Assembly (NCBI RefSeq): GCF_000006565.2
Contig: NC_031476.1
Coordinates: forward strand, 3,744,458 to 3,808,457
Source: Toxoplasma gondii ME49
Taxonomy: Eukaryota > Apicomplexa > Conoidasida > Eucoccidiorida > Sarcocystidae
Length of the DNA stretch: 64,000 nt
Direction of reading: 5' to 3'
Shown here one piece after another: positions 24,138 to 34,900 of this stretch. The position numbers and the translations under genes were made by a program. The notes under the pieces were generated by a model. It searched no databases. It had not been told where the DNA came from and saw only the letters and a list, made by a program, of their open reading frames with translations. Positions within the stretch are counted from its first letter, which is position 1; each line of letters starts with the position of its first letter.

Positions 24138-27100
24138 ATGCCTCCAGGGTTTCAGCCGACGAGAGGCGCCGCTTCCCGCAGCGCTTGGGGTGCAACTCCC
24201 TCCCCTTTTGCCGAACCTGAAGAGCACGAGGAGAGAAAAGGCGATACTTCTTCTGATTTTTCACAACAGAAAATGTCTCAGATTTCTTCGAGAATCGCTG
24301 CTTCAACCGACCCCCCGAACGCGGGACTCTCGACGATCGCGGGAAACCCAGCTTCAAGTGTACAGACAGTACCTTTCGACGGCGAGGAAGCCCCACATCC
24401 ACAGAGCCATGCCTTTCTCCAAAACACCTCTGCCTCTGCTTCTTCCTCGTTTTCTTCCTCCGCTTCTTCGTCTTCTTCGTCTTCTTCTTCCTCCGATTCT
24501 TCGTCTTCTTCGTCTTCTTCATCTGACGTTTTGCCTGTGGCTGTTGCTTCTTCTCCCCGGCGAGGCTCTGTTCTTCTTTCTCGCTTTGGAACGCCCAGCA
24601 GCGGACGCCTTCTTCCAGGTGTGCGGCTTCTCTCCTACGACCCCACAGTCGAAGGCTGCGTCGAGGCTTTTCTTGCCGAGTGCTGTGACGCGAGTCGACA
24701 AACCAATCCAGTGTCTAGACATCCCGAATCATATCAGTCCTCTTCTTCCTCGTCCTCCCCTTCTCTCTCTCCTTCGTTGTCTTCTCCCTCCTCGTCTTCC
24801 GCCTCCTCATCTTCCGCCTCCTCATCTTCGTCCTCTTCTTCTTCGCCCTCTTCTTCTTCGTCCTCTTCTTCTGTTGACCCTCCTTCGCGTCCAGCGCCGC
24901 GCGGCTTCGGGGAGGAGACGCGGCAGGAGTTGGTGGTGTCGGTGAGCGTGGGGAGTCTGGTGGGGAAGCTCTCGGGATGGAAGGTGAATCTGCCGGTGGC
25001 GCTGGAGACGATGCTGGAAGAACAAGTGGATCTCGATGTGATGTTTCAGCCGTGGGAAGCGAATGGCCAGTCTCGCGCGGGGGTGGCAGGCGACGAAGGA
25101 CGCGCGGCGCCAGAGGGAGAGAGAAAGCTGTCTTTGCAGAGACTGCTCCAGCGCCTCCTGCAGGCGAAGCGCAAGGCTTATGCGCTCCGACCTTCACGGA
25201 GACACTACCAAATCGTAGACACGTTGAAAGGAGACTCGGGAGGAGACAAGTCCGATCCGCAGCAAAGGCGGCGGCCGCAGCAGCAGGGGCGGAGCGACGA
25301 AGAAGCTGAGGAGGGACTCGGTGCAGGCCGCGTCCTCAGATACCGTCTCGTGTCAGAGGCCGATTTGGAAGAGCCGGACGAGGACATGGTCCCACAGGGT
25401 GCTCGCGAAGAGAAAGTAGGAGACCGAATTGTCGGGGAGACGGACGGAAACACCGCAGCAACACAACCAGCAAAGGAGACAGGAAACAAGGGAGATCGCG
25501 AGGTGCAACCTGCAGAGAAGAAGGAAGAGCGGGGCGAGTTGATAAGCGAGGCGAGTGCTGTTCAGCGAGACAGTGGAGCTCAGGAGAAGGAGAGCGTGAA
25601 CGCTCTGGGCGCTCGAACGGAGGCGGCGAAGCTCAGAGAAGAACACACCACTGCGAAGAGAAACAAGCGAGGACGGCAGCCGACCCGCGTGGAAGTCGTG
25701 GAGCGAATTCCTCTCGGCGCGCGTCTGATTTATCGACCTCGAAGCGACAATCACATTCGCCTTTCAGCCGAGTCGGAGATCGCGACGCTGTACACTCCTC
25801 GGTTGGAGAGGAGTCTCTCGAAAGTCCCAAAACTCGAGACGCAGATCGCGACCTCAAGCGAGACTGACGGTGCCTCTGGGCCGCGGTCAGAGGCGTCCGC
25901 CGGGGGAGAGGAGAACACCGAACACAGTTCAGGCGAGACAGCCTGCTTGCGAGAGGAAGTGATTCAGAGGGCGTGGGTGACGCAAGACGTCTGGGAGCTA
26001 CCTCCCGTGGACTGGTCGCGACAGGAGAGCCCCCACCGGCCTCGATGGAGACTGGTAGTCACGGAGGAAGGTGAAGTCGCAGACTGTCGGACTCCAGCGC
26101 CGACGCTGCTGCTTGCGGGGGGCGCATGGCGCGGCCGAGGAGGAAAGCCTTCGCGAGCTCTCGGCCAGCTGCCTGGGGGGCTCGGGAGGAAGGCCCCGGG
26201 TGTGAACGCCGCTGAAGACGCGAAACAAGACCGCGACGCAGAGGAACACATTGCAGACGACGTGGACCGCTATGAGGAGACCAAAAAGGTGTACGTACAC
26301 CTGGAGATATGCGGCGGGGCGCTGCAGAGACAGCTCGAACGCAGACAGCGCGGGCAGAGAAACGCGTTTGGAGCACTGGCGCTTCTGATCTTTGAAAATG
26401 CACAAGTTCTGGCAAAGTGGATCGACGAAATCAATGGAGACTTTGGAGGCTCCGGGGGGCCGTTCTACTTCCCGAACCACATGGGCGATGTCGTACACGC
26501 TGTACAGAAACACTACAATCAAAGAAGGCTCGTCAGTGCAGGACGATCCCGAATCGGAGGACTTCGTATTCATAACAACCAAGTAAGCGAAGTTACAAAC
26601 TCTTCACACAGACGTATACGAATACTTATGTACACGCATGTATACGTCTGTCATGACATCTACTGTTGTATGCATATGGATGTATATGGACATATATATA
26701 TATATATATATATTGCAACATACGCATTAACGTTATGCTTGCATGTGCAGTTAAGCGGGCTGTGGAAGGTAGAGTTCACAGGAGGTTTAACCTCTTTTTC
26801 AGAATTGATTTCTCTGTGTCCGCCTTGGAGGGTCCTCTGTGGGTCCGTTTTTATCTCCCCGTGCGTGTCTGCCGCTTCGTCTCCGCGCAGTGCTGTCTCG
26901 CGTGGTGTCTGCTGGAAGGAAGGCAGTGACGTCGGGGAGTCGCTGTAGTCCTCTATTTGACATGTACGTAGTCAGCGACAGTGGGGCTTTGTTTCAGACG
27001 GTGTTCCGACATGAACGTCTTCCATGTCCGTGTGTCGATTTCTCACTTGACCGTTTTCGGACGTCTTTCAGCAGTTTTTTTCGTGGGGTGTTTCTTTCAC

Positions 27101-28259
27101 CATGACCCAAGGACCACGAGCGGAATGGGGAACGTTCGTGGTCGGTTGGAAGTTCTCAGCGCCGCCTAGTCTTCGCCAGGTGTCTTTTATGAAGGCTTCG
27201 TTGCTTCTCTTCCTCCCATTCGAGCCTCTCTTTTGCTTTGCACCGACCGCACCGTTTCGATCCAGGTGAAGCGCCTGCTGATCAACAAGTACGTCTCGAT
27301 GGGCCAGACAGTCTTGGAGCTCGCATGCGGTCACGGACAGGACATGTGGAAGTACGCAGACCGCTGCATTGGGAAGTTCGTCGGCGTGGATGTGTCTGTT
27401 GCGGAAATTCGAGAGGCCCGGCGTCGTGTGCGTGAGGGACAAGCGGCGAGACATCTTCTCCAGCAAATGCTTCACCCGCCTGCGTTCCACGTGGGGAACT
27501 TGGTCGACCGACGAGCTCTCAGTTTCCTGCGCTCCGAGCAGTTCGACGTCGTCTCCATTCAGCTGGCGATACATTATATGGTCCAGACCGAGCAGCAGGC
27601 GAGAGAGGTACTCGGCCGAGCAGCGGCCCACTTGAAAGAGGGTGGCATGGTTCTCGGAAGCACCGTCTGCTGCGGCGCCCTCGCAGACCATCTCATTGAA
27701 CTCGCGTTCGTCTCGGAAGCCGAGGAGCCTCCCGAGACGCTCGGCGCAGACGCGGGACAAGGTGCAGGCGAAGGAGAGAAGGCGATCGAGAAGTGCGACT
27801 TCGGCAACGAGGTCTACAGCGTCACCTTCGACCTCGACACCGTCGACAAACTTCTCCAAGGCGCCCCTGGAATCGACCAAAACTGGATGGCCGCCAGGAA
27901 AGAAAAAATCAAAGCCGCAGGTACGAGCGCGAGGCCTCCACGTGGAGCGCTCCTCGGGCTGCAAAGGTCCACCTCAAATGACGTCTCTCCCCGAGTTAAA
28001 CGAACGAAGGAGAGAGTCCATGTATCTGCACACGCAATAAGATTTGCTGAAAAGCGGTAAATACCTATTTTTCTATTTGAACAAATACATATGCAAATAT
28101 ATATATATATATATATACATGTGTATGTATATTGGTATATGGATCTGTCAATATCTAGGTATCTATGTACAAATAAACATATACAAATGGATGAGTGCCT
28201 GCCTGTTAAATCCCCCTTTTGGGGTCGTTGTCTTTCGTCGATACATATATATTTGTATA

Positions 28260-28290
<31 letters not shown>

Positions 28291-29252
28291 TCATGTAGAT
28301 AGATAGACAGACGTAGTGGGATATGTGTGCGTGTAGAATTAGATACGCATATATATGTATATGTTTATATATATATATATATTTACTGAAGTTTAAGCGC
28401 ATATCTCTGCGTTCTAGAAGTTGTGCCCGTGTACATTTACATCTTGGGGGGTGGAGGGGTCAGGTTGTGTTTTCGTATGTTCCTTTTGCGTGTTTGTCAG
28501 CTGGTTCGGATCCGTCTGCGTGGAAGCAGTACTTGTTTGCGGATCTTCCAGTGGAGGCGCGCGCAGCCGTGGGCGAGCATCTGAGGAAACGGTTGGAGAC
28601 AGAGTTTGGGGTCGAGTATCACTTTTTTCTGTCGGACGCAATCGACGCGAAGGAGTTCGTCCTTCCCTGGAGGAGTTTTTGTGCAGTGGCCGCCTCACTG
28701 GGTCTGAAGCTCATGCTGAGCATGACGTTTCCGGAGTTTCTCGCCGCAGCTGCAGCCGATCCGGTCTCTGAGCGGGGGCTCAAGCGTTGGCTGGAGCGCT
28801 TGAACGCGACGAGTCGCCTAGACAAGCCACAGTTCGAGGCGTTCTCTCTGTACAAAGTTTTCGTGTTCAAGAAAGCGACTGCGAGTGCAGAGAAAGCTGG
28901 TGCAGCGCTCCACAGGGCGTCGCAAGGCTCCACCGCCTCTGCGCCAAGCTCGCAGCTGTCGCCACTCGGTGTGCCCTCCTCCACAGAGCCGCAGGTCTCC
29001 CAGCCCAGTGCGGACCTGGACGCGCAGCTCTCGGGAGACGTGCAGAGCGAAAAACGTCTGGGAAGCGGGCGCCAGGCAGAGCAGGCTGGGGTGTACGTAC
29101 ACCCGAGTGCTCAGCTAGCTGGCCCGGCGCGGGGCGGGGAACAAGTGACGCTGGATGGCAGCTTCCCCGCAGACAGAAACGCGTTGTTGGCTGGAGTGCC
29201 GCTGAAGAGAAAGAAAACCAAACGCGCGCAAAACCTGAACGAAGACCTGTGA
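24138..29252 (+). CDS. mRNA cap guanine-N7 methyltransferase with N-terminal Cet1-like triphosphate-tunnel domain, three exons
   Basis: Exons are 24138-26582, 27266-27920 and 28501-29252. The joins CCAA|GTAAGC..CAG|GTGAAG (phase 0) and GCAG|GTACGA..TCAG|CTGGT (phase 1) give 1283 residues. The C-terminal third is the SAM-dependent enzyme that N7-methylates the GpppN cap: cap-site entry HYNQRR...SRIGGLRIHNNQ (about 792-815), SAM motif I VLELACGHGQD (about 831), FDVVSIQLAIHY (about 908), GNEVYSVTF (about 995) and YHFFLSDAIDAKEF...PW (about 1073). The usual length is 350-480. The N-terminus has two polyserine tracts (24433-24527, 24737-24871). Then residues about 260-760 follow, in order, the strands of a Cet1-type RNA triphosphatase: VSVSVG...VNLPV, HYQIVDTL, RVEVVERIPLG...HIRLSAESEI, RPRWRLV and VYVHLEI. 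The metal-binding ExE acids of the first strand are not seen (V/S instead), and only one remains in the last. The methyltransferase call is firm; the triphosphatase-like call is from pattern reading. Confidence 0.9.
24433..24871 (+). repeat. Two polyserine-coding TCT/TCC tracts
   Basis: Tracts at 24433-24527 and 24737-24871 are runs of TCT, TCC and TCG codons giving almost pure Ser. They flank a short ordered segment (VLLSRFGTPSSG...YDPTVEGCVEAFLAECCD) upstream of the tunnel-like domain of the cap enzyme. Confidence 0.9.
26287..26302. repeat. GGTGT-N4-ACACC element, exact, 16-bp perfect palindrome, coding
   Basis: AGGTGTACGTACACCT. It lies in exon 1 of the cap enzyme, read as KVYVHL, exactly on the strand that would carry the second ExE motif of a Cet1-type triphosphatase. 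Confidence 0.9.
26691..26713. repeat. (TA)n tract in cap enzyme intron 1
   Basis: ACATATATATATATATATATAT run in the 26583-27265 intron. Confidence 0.9.
28097..28383. repeat. Three (TA)n tracts in cap enzyme intron 2
   Basis: Runs at about 28097-28118, 28263-28292 and 28366-28383, with ATGTATATTGG / CATATATATGTATATG spacers, all inside the 27921-28500 intron. Confidence 0.9.
29089..29104. repeat. GGTGT-N4-ACACC element, exact, 16-bp perfect palindrome, coding
   Basis: GGGTGTACGTACACCC in exon 3 of the cap enzyme, in its Ser/Gly-rich tail, read as GVYVHP. Confidence 0.9.
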
Positions 29253-29451
29253 AGGGAGGAAAGCCGAGAAGAGAGAAGTGCACAGACAACCGAAAAAAGA
29301 AAGCCGACCTGATGCACTCACGTCAGGCACAACCGGAGACAGCAGGACCGCCATCTCTTTCAGACGATCAGCTCCCCACTCAAAATCAAGAATTGCACAT
29401 CAGAATACGCATGCAGGTGCATAGATGTACATGTCCTATCCATGTACATGC

Positions 29452-29455
<4 letters not shown>

Positions 29456-29486
<31 letters not shown>

Positions 29487-30141
29487 TTTTGTCTTTCATA
29501 TAGATATAGATACACATATAGATCGGTCTATATATATGTATACGTATATGCATACGTATATATACTTGCGTTGGTATGCCTGGGTTGATCTTTTTGTAGA
29601 CGGATGGACTTTTTTTGAGGGGGCAAGAAGGAAGGAAGAGTTGGGGAGGGGAGATCAAAAGGAGGAAGGGACGGCGGTGATGAAGACGCTGGTTGGCGTC
29701 TTCCGTCCGCCGAGGTGCGCCGTTTCTGTGTTTCCTGCAAATTTCTTTTTCCATGATTGTTTTCAAATCGGAGATCATTGCATGCAACATGAACTTGCGT
29801 TCGCCGAAGACCTCCGGAATGGACGTGTCTCTGCAGCCGGGCGTCTCGGTGGATTCTCTGGGCCGTTTCGAGGAACCAAAATATCAAGGTGTCTCTTGCG
29901 ACGAGACACCAAGGTCCGTTCTCTCAGTCGCTCAACAAATTGAAAGTTCCCCAACGAACTGCGTAGGCTGCTCCTGTGTAGAGTTACTGACATGGCAGAC
30001 GCAAAACAACGCACGAGGAAAACACGGAAAACGAAGCTTTGGTCGCAGACGCATCCGTAGCAAAAATCGAGGAGCTGTAGCAGCCTCGAATGTTTCTCCT
30101 TTTTGCGAAAGGCTCATGTGATTTCTGAACTCAGAACATCA

Positions 30142-30172
<31 letters not shown>

Positions 30173-30708
30173 TTTGCACTGAGGTATTTATAGTTGTGTA
30201 TGCTTATACATACTCATGTTTACACATGTGTGTATGTGTTGGAATTAGTTCATGCACTGTGTGTAAACGCATATCGACGCGATTTTACTCTTTTGCTCAG
30301 TTGCATCCCTAATACGGAAAGCAACCGTACTTTAGAGCATTTTCCACGCATCAGGGAACGCGACAGTCTCCTCAACAGGCGATAGACATATAAATAGATA
30401 AACATATATATGTATCTGTCTACATAAATATATATATATATATATACATAATTATAAAACTATATATACATAAATATATATATATATATATATATCAGTA
30501 TAGTGTTTTTAGACTAACAGGAATCCACGGCGGACCATCGTGAGCAAGAGTAGAGAAGTTAAACGACGATTCCTTGTACGAGTCTTCCGAGTGAGATGTG
30601 ACACTGAGTGCCATCGTCCGAGAGCTGAAGTGAAGACACACCGCTGGAAGTCTAGAATTATCTCTCCAAACATATGTATCTCCATAAACAATCTGCCCTT
30701 GCATTCAT

Positions 30709-30739
<31 letters not shown>

Positions 30740-30740
30740 G
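29456..30740. repeat. Four intergenic (TA)n tracts
   Basis: Pure or near-pure TA at about 29456-29485, 30142-30170, 30425-30495 (with CATAAATATATA interruptions) and 30713-30740, in the 3' flank shared by two convergent genes. Confidence 0.85.
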
Positions 30741-30923
30741 GACATGAGTCACTGCAGTACACAATTTTGTATTTGGAATTGAACGTGAAAGTACGAGTGT
30801 TGCATAGAGTGGCAGGCGGCTTTGTCTCTGGCGTCTTGTTGGCGCACTCGGGGAGGGCAGTCGCAGTTCCCTTTGCCTTCCTGTCGAAGCTGTTTTGATT
30901 TCTCGAGTTGTGAGCTCCCGCGA

Positions 30924-30937
30924 GGTGTCGATACACC
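30924..30937. repeat. GGTGT-N4-ACACC element, exact, intergenic
   Basis: GGTGT-CGAT-ACACC, the same centre as the copy at 49501. Neither lies in a supported coding region. Confidence 0.85.
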
Positions 30938-31922
30938 CGAGCCGCGCTTTTGGTGGTCTGCGGTAGCGCTGCGGTGCGCATCTGACTTGCAGTTTTATCT
31001 CCCGACCTCGGACTGACAAAACACGGAGGTTTGTGAAGGACGAACACCCGAAAACGGCAGACGAGTCGAACGGAAACAAGGAAATACTCGCCATACCCCT
31101 GTCGCGCATGCAGACAACAGAAGAAAGACTGCACCACAAACCCCCGGGCTCAGCCAGTTGAACATACACACATGCATGCATTCGCAAGCGATTCAAGAGA
31201 CGATAATTGTACATGATTGGGTTCCCCCCGAGATTCGCTTCTCTCAAAGGGGCGACGTGTCCGCCGAGAGACTTTTTTTCGTCTCCCATTCAACTGATTT
31301 CCTCAACGCGCGCTCCCCCACGGATCTGTTGGAACCGAAAAAACGCCTCGGAATTCGGGGCTCAGGGGCGGCGTTCGCGCACTGCAGACAGAGGACATCG
31401 GGCGCCTACAGTTCGGCTCGATTACCCCGTATTGTTCCGCTCTCCAGCTTCTCGTAATCCTCAGCAACTGCGTCCGCATGCGAGGCCTTCATTTTCGGTT
31501 CACACGCGCATGCATCGCCCACTTCTTCACCTGCTTCTTGACGCCCTCACTCATTCCTCGCTGCCTGGTTCCGTCGCCGCGCCTCGAAGGATAACGCTCT
31601 TTTGCATTTCTTACACCACTGTCTCCTCGTTTCCATCTCCCCCATCAGCCCCCCCCTAATCCGCCCCCCCAAGGACACACCTACACAGACGTTCGGCGCT
31701 TCAACGACACAGAGATAACGGTGCTCTTCGTTTTCGACGACAGCCTTCAGTCCCTGCCTACGCGCACAAATTGCCCCGCGTGCACGCGCTCTCAACGGCG
31801 TCCGTCGACCCCGCCCTCCTTTTTCCGAGCTGTCCAAGGCGGCCATACCACACGCGAAACAGGCTCGGCCGTTCCCCTCGCACTTTGCAACTCTCACCCT
31901 CTTCTCCCCCAACGCATCTGCA

Positions 31923-34900
31923 TCAGTTTTGCCGAGAGGCCTCTTCCAATAGCTTGAGCAACGCGCGAGGGTCCTGAGGGCTTTGCGGGAGCGCGCCTGC
32001 CTTCAGGCTCGCGGCCCGCACATGTCGCTCGGCCGCGGCAAGCATCGCCTCGAGGCCTACAGACCCCGCCCCGGCGAACCGCCCCGCGGCAGCCGACGCG
32101 CAGGGAGAGGTGTCTCCTTCTGGTCCCGGATTCACTGGGCCTTGGAGCCCCAGCGCCGGAAGGAGACTCCGGGGCGTCTGTGGCGCACCCATACGCTGGG
32201 ACATGAGTCGGCGATCGGCCAGATCCTCGTCGTCCAGCGTCAGCGGGCCTCGGCTGGTGGGCGACGCCCCGCCAGCGCCGTCAGCTGGACGGCGCCTGCG
32301 GGAGACTCCAGCGTGTCCACAAGGGTCCTCGTCGGATGCCCGGGGCTTCTCGGCGGCACCCGCATGGAGCCCCGCGGCCTGATGTCTCTGTTTGACGAGC
32401 CGCTTGCTGGCCATCGATAGCGGGATGTACTCGGGGACCATCCACGCGGGGTCGACGCGGGTGTTGGTCATGGCGCACTTGTACAGGATGCAGGCGGCCC
32501 TCGCCGCTTCCAGTGTTTTGTAGTGCTTCAGAGAAAATCCGCTGCTCTTCAGACGTCCGTCCTCCCGCCACTGGCACCTCCAGAGCCGCCTCGCGACGTC
32601 GAAGTAAACGCCCGTAGGCAACGCCCCGATGGGGACCAACTCGTCTTCCTCGAGCCCCCCGGCGCGTGGTGTTCCCCCGCCTGAGCTCGGGGCTCCGGAC
32701 CCAGACCCCGCAGCCGAAGTCCCCGCGTCCTCACAGTGCGAGTCCTCGCTGTAGCTGCTGCTGTCTGTGCGGTCCCGTCGCCCCGACCCGCAAGCTCCCC
32801 GCGTTCGGCGCCCTTCGCCCTCTCCGCCTTCCGGCTGAAGCGCCCCATGCAGCAAACTCGCGGCGTCTGCAGGGGACGCCGGCCGAGTCCCCGGGCCTCG
32901 GGGTCCGGGCACAGCACTGTCGGAGACGTCGGAGGCCCCCTCCGCAAAAGCCGAGGCCTCGGGCGCCGACGCGGGGGACGTGGGGCCTGGAGGCGCAGGT
33001 GCTAAAGTGACGGGTGAGGCGGCGACTTCCCCGGCCAGGGCCGCGACGAGGCTTGGAGCCGAGCGAGCCGGTAAACCCACGGGGGCAGCCTTCTTCGCGC
33101 CCGCTCCCTCTGAAACGCCTATACCCAAAACGCGCTTCAAATTCTGGAGTTGGATCTCGAGCGGGGCATTTGCCCCGCAGGAGGCTTGGCGGGGTTCCGT
33201 TTCCTGGCGGCGTCGACTCGCGGCCTCCAGAGCCGCAAGGCGCAGGGCCGCAGTCGCCGCCAGGAGGCGCTGCTGCTCGCCTGGCGACATGCTCGTGTGT
33301 CCCCCTTCTCGCCCGTCAAGGCTTCTTTGTCCTCGCTCCGTCTCCGCTGCAGCCAAAAGAAGAGACAGATTCTGGCGCGTCTCCGGGGAGCACCTGGTCA
33401 GCAAGTCCCACGGATTTCCTCTGGAGCCCAAGGCGCCTGAAGCGCCCCAGGCATCGGCCTCTTCACCGAATACCGCTGAACCCGCAGTAGGCCCCCCGCG
33501 ACCTCCACGCCCCTCCTCCCGGTCCCCGGTTCCATCCCACGCGCGCCTGGCGGCCGCCTCCAAAACCTCGGCAGCGGTCAGAGGCGCTGCACGATCTGGG
33601 CTTCGCGGCGGAGTCGCCTGCAGGGCCTGCTCTGCTAAAGCCCCAAGAAGCGCCGCGGAAGCGGATTCCATTGCAGCTCCCACCGGGGACCTATGACCCC
33701 CGACGCCACCTCCGGAGTCAGCCTGTTGGGTCCGCAGAATCGCCGCCAAGTCCATACGTCGCCCTTCGCCCCCTCGCGGAACATCCCCCGAGGTCGCGGC
33801 AGACCCTCCTCTGGCCTGACGAGGCCTCTGCTTCACGTGCTGCGCCAGCACAGACATGACGGCCGCAATCGAACGCGCAGCATTTCCAGGCGCTTCCGCG
33901 TCGGTCTTTCCCACGCTTGCAGGAGCCGCCTCCGTCCGTCCGGGGATGGGCGGAGACCCCCAGGGCCCCGCTGCTGCTTCGCGCCCTTCCGCCAGCGGCC
34001 CAGCGTATGCTGGAGAACCTGGCGCTCCTGGACCAAGGCTCGCAGAGCCAAGAAAATGGGCGAGACGCCGGTGCGGCGAAGACACAAGCGAGCCGTAGGT
34101 CTGGGGTTTGCTCCACGGCGTTCCAGAGGAGTTCGGGGAGTGGATGAAAGGGGAGGAGACCTCCGCGGCGGGCGGAGGAGTGCCTCGACTCGACGGCGAG
34201 TACCCACTGGGGTTTGCATGCACTGCTGAGGACGAGAGGAAGGCCGCAGGAAGGGATAGGCCACCGCGAGAGGCACCAGGCCTGGCGTCCTGAGGCACAG
34301 GCACTGTGCGCGGGCGCTTCTGAACAGACACCTCGGTCTCGCGGCCCCCGCCTCGCAGTGGCTCCTCGCGGCTCGCATGGCCCGCGTCGCCCTGACGATG
34401 GTCCTCCATCGACACAGACAGTCCCCTCCGGGTTTCGCCGGGGGTCCCCCCATGAGGGGCCTTCCCGGTTAGTTGCTCGGCGGCAGCCACGGAGACATCG
34501 GAGCCCCGGCGAGGGCGCAGCGTGTGACCGCCCGAGACGTAGGCGCCCGGGGAGACGGCGCCGTCGCCGATCGCTCCAGAAGCTCCCAGGGGGGGGGCCG
34601 ACAGGCGCAGGAGGTCCCGGAGAGCCGGAGGCGAGCGGAGAGAGCAGATTTCGCGCAGCACAGAGGCGACTTCCGCCCTTGGTATCCGTCCCCCTTCTCC
34701 GTCTCGAGACGGTCCTCGTACGGTCTCGCTGGGTTTCTCTTCCTCGCTAGGCACCACTGGCGCCCCTTGAGCGACGCCAAAGATCTCCGCCTCAGATACC
34801 GGTTCCTCGAAAGTGAGCAAGGTCTGCTTCGACCTCCGCGAAACGGCTTGTCCCGCCACGAAGGCCGCATGCACGTGCTCCCCACCTTCTTCCGGAGAGT

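Larger units (their letters stand above)
29253..31922. other. Convergent 3' flanks of the cap enzyme and AP2 genes
   Basis: The 2.7 kb between two convergent genes contains TA-rich tracts at 29456-29485, 30142-30170, 30395-30495 and 30713-30740 and one exact palindromic element at 30924. A few open frames exist but carry no recognisable motif. Positions 31490-31900 are C-rich on the + strand. No further gene is supported. Confidence 0.5.

Noticed and set aside
24940..24950. Donor-like TCGGTGAGC inside the first tunnel-domain strand of the cap enzyme
   Set aside because: The frame continues into the conserved VNLPV segment, and no matching acceptor nearby gives a better product.
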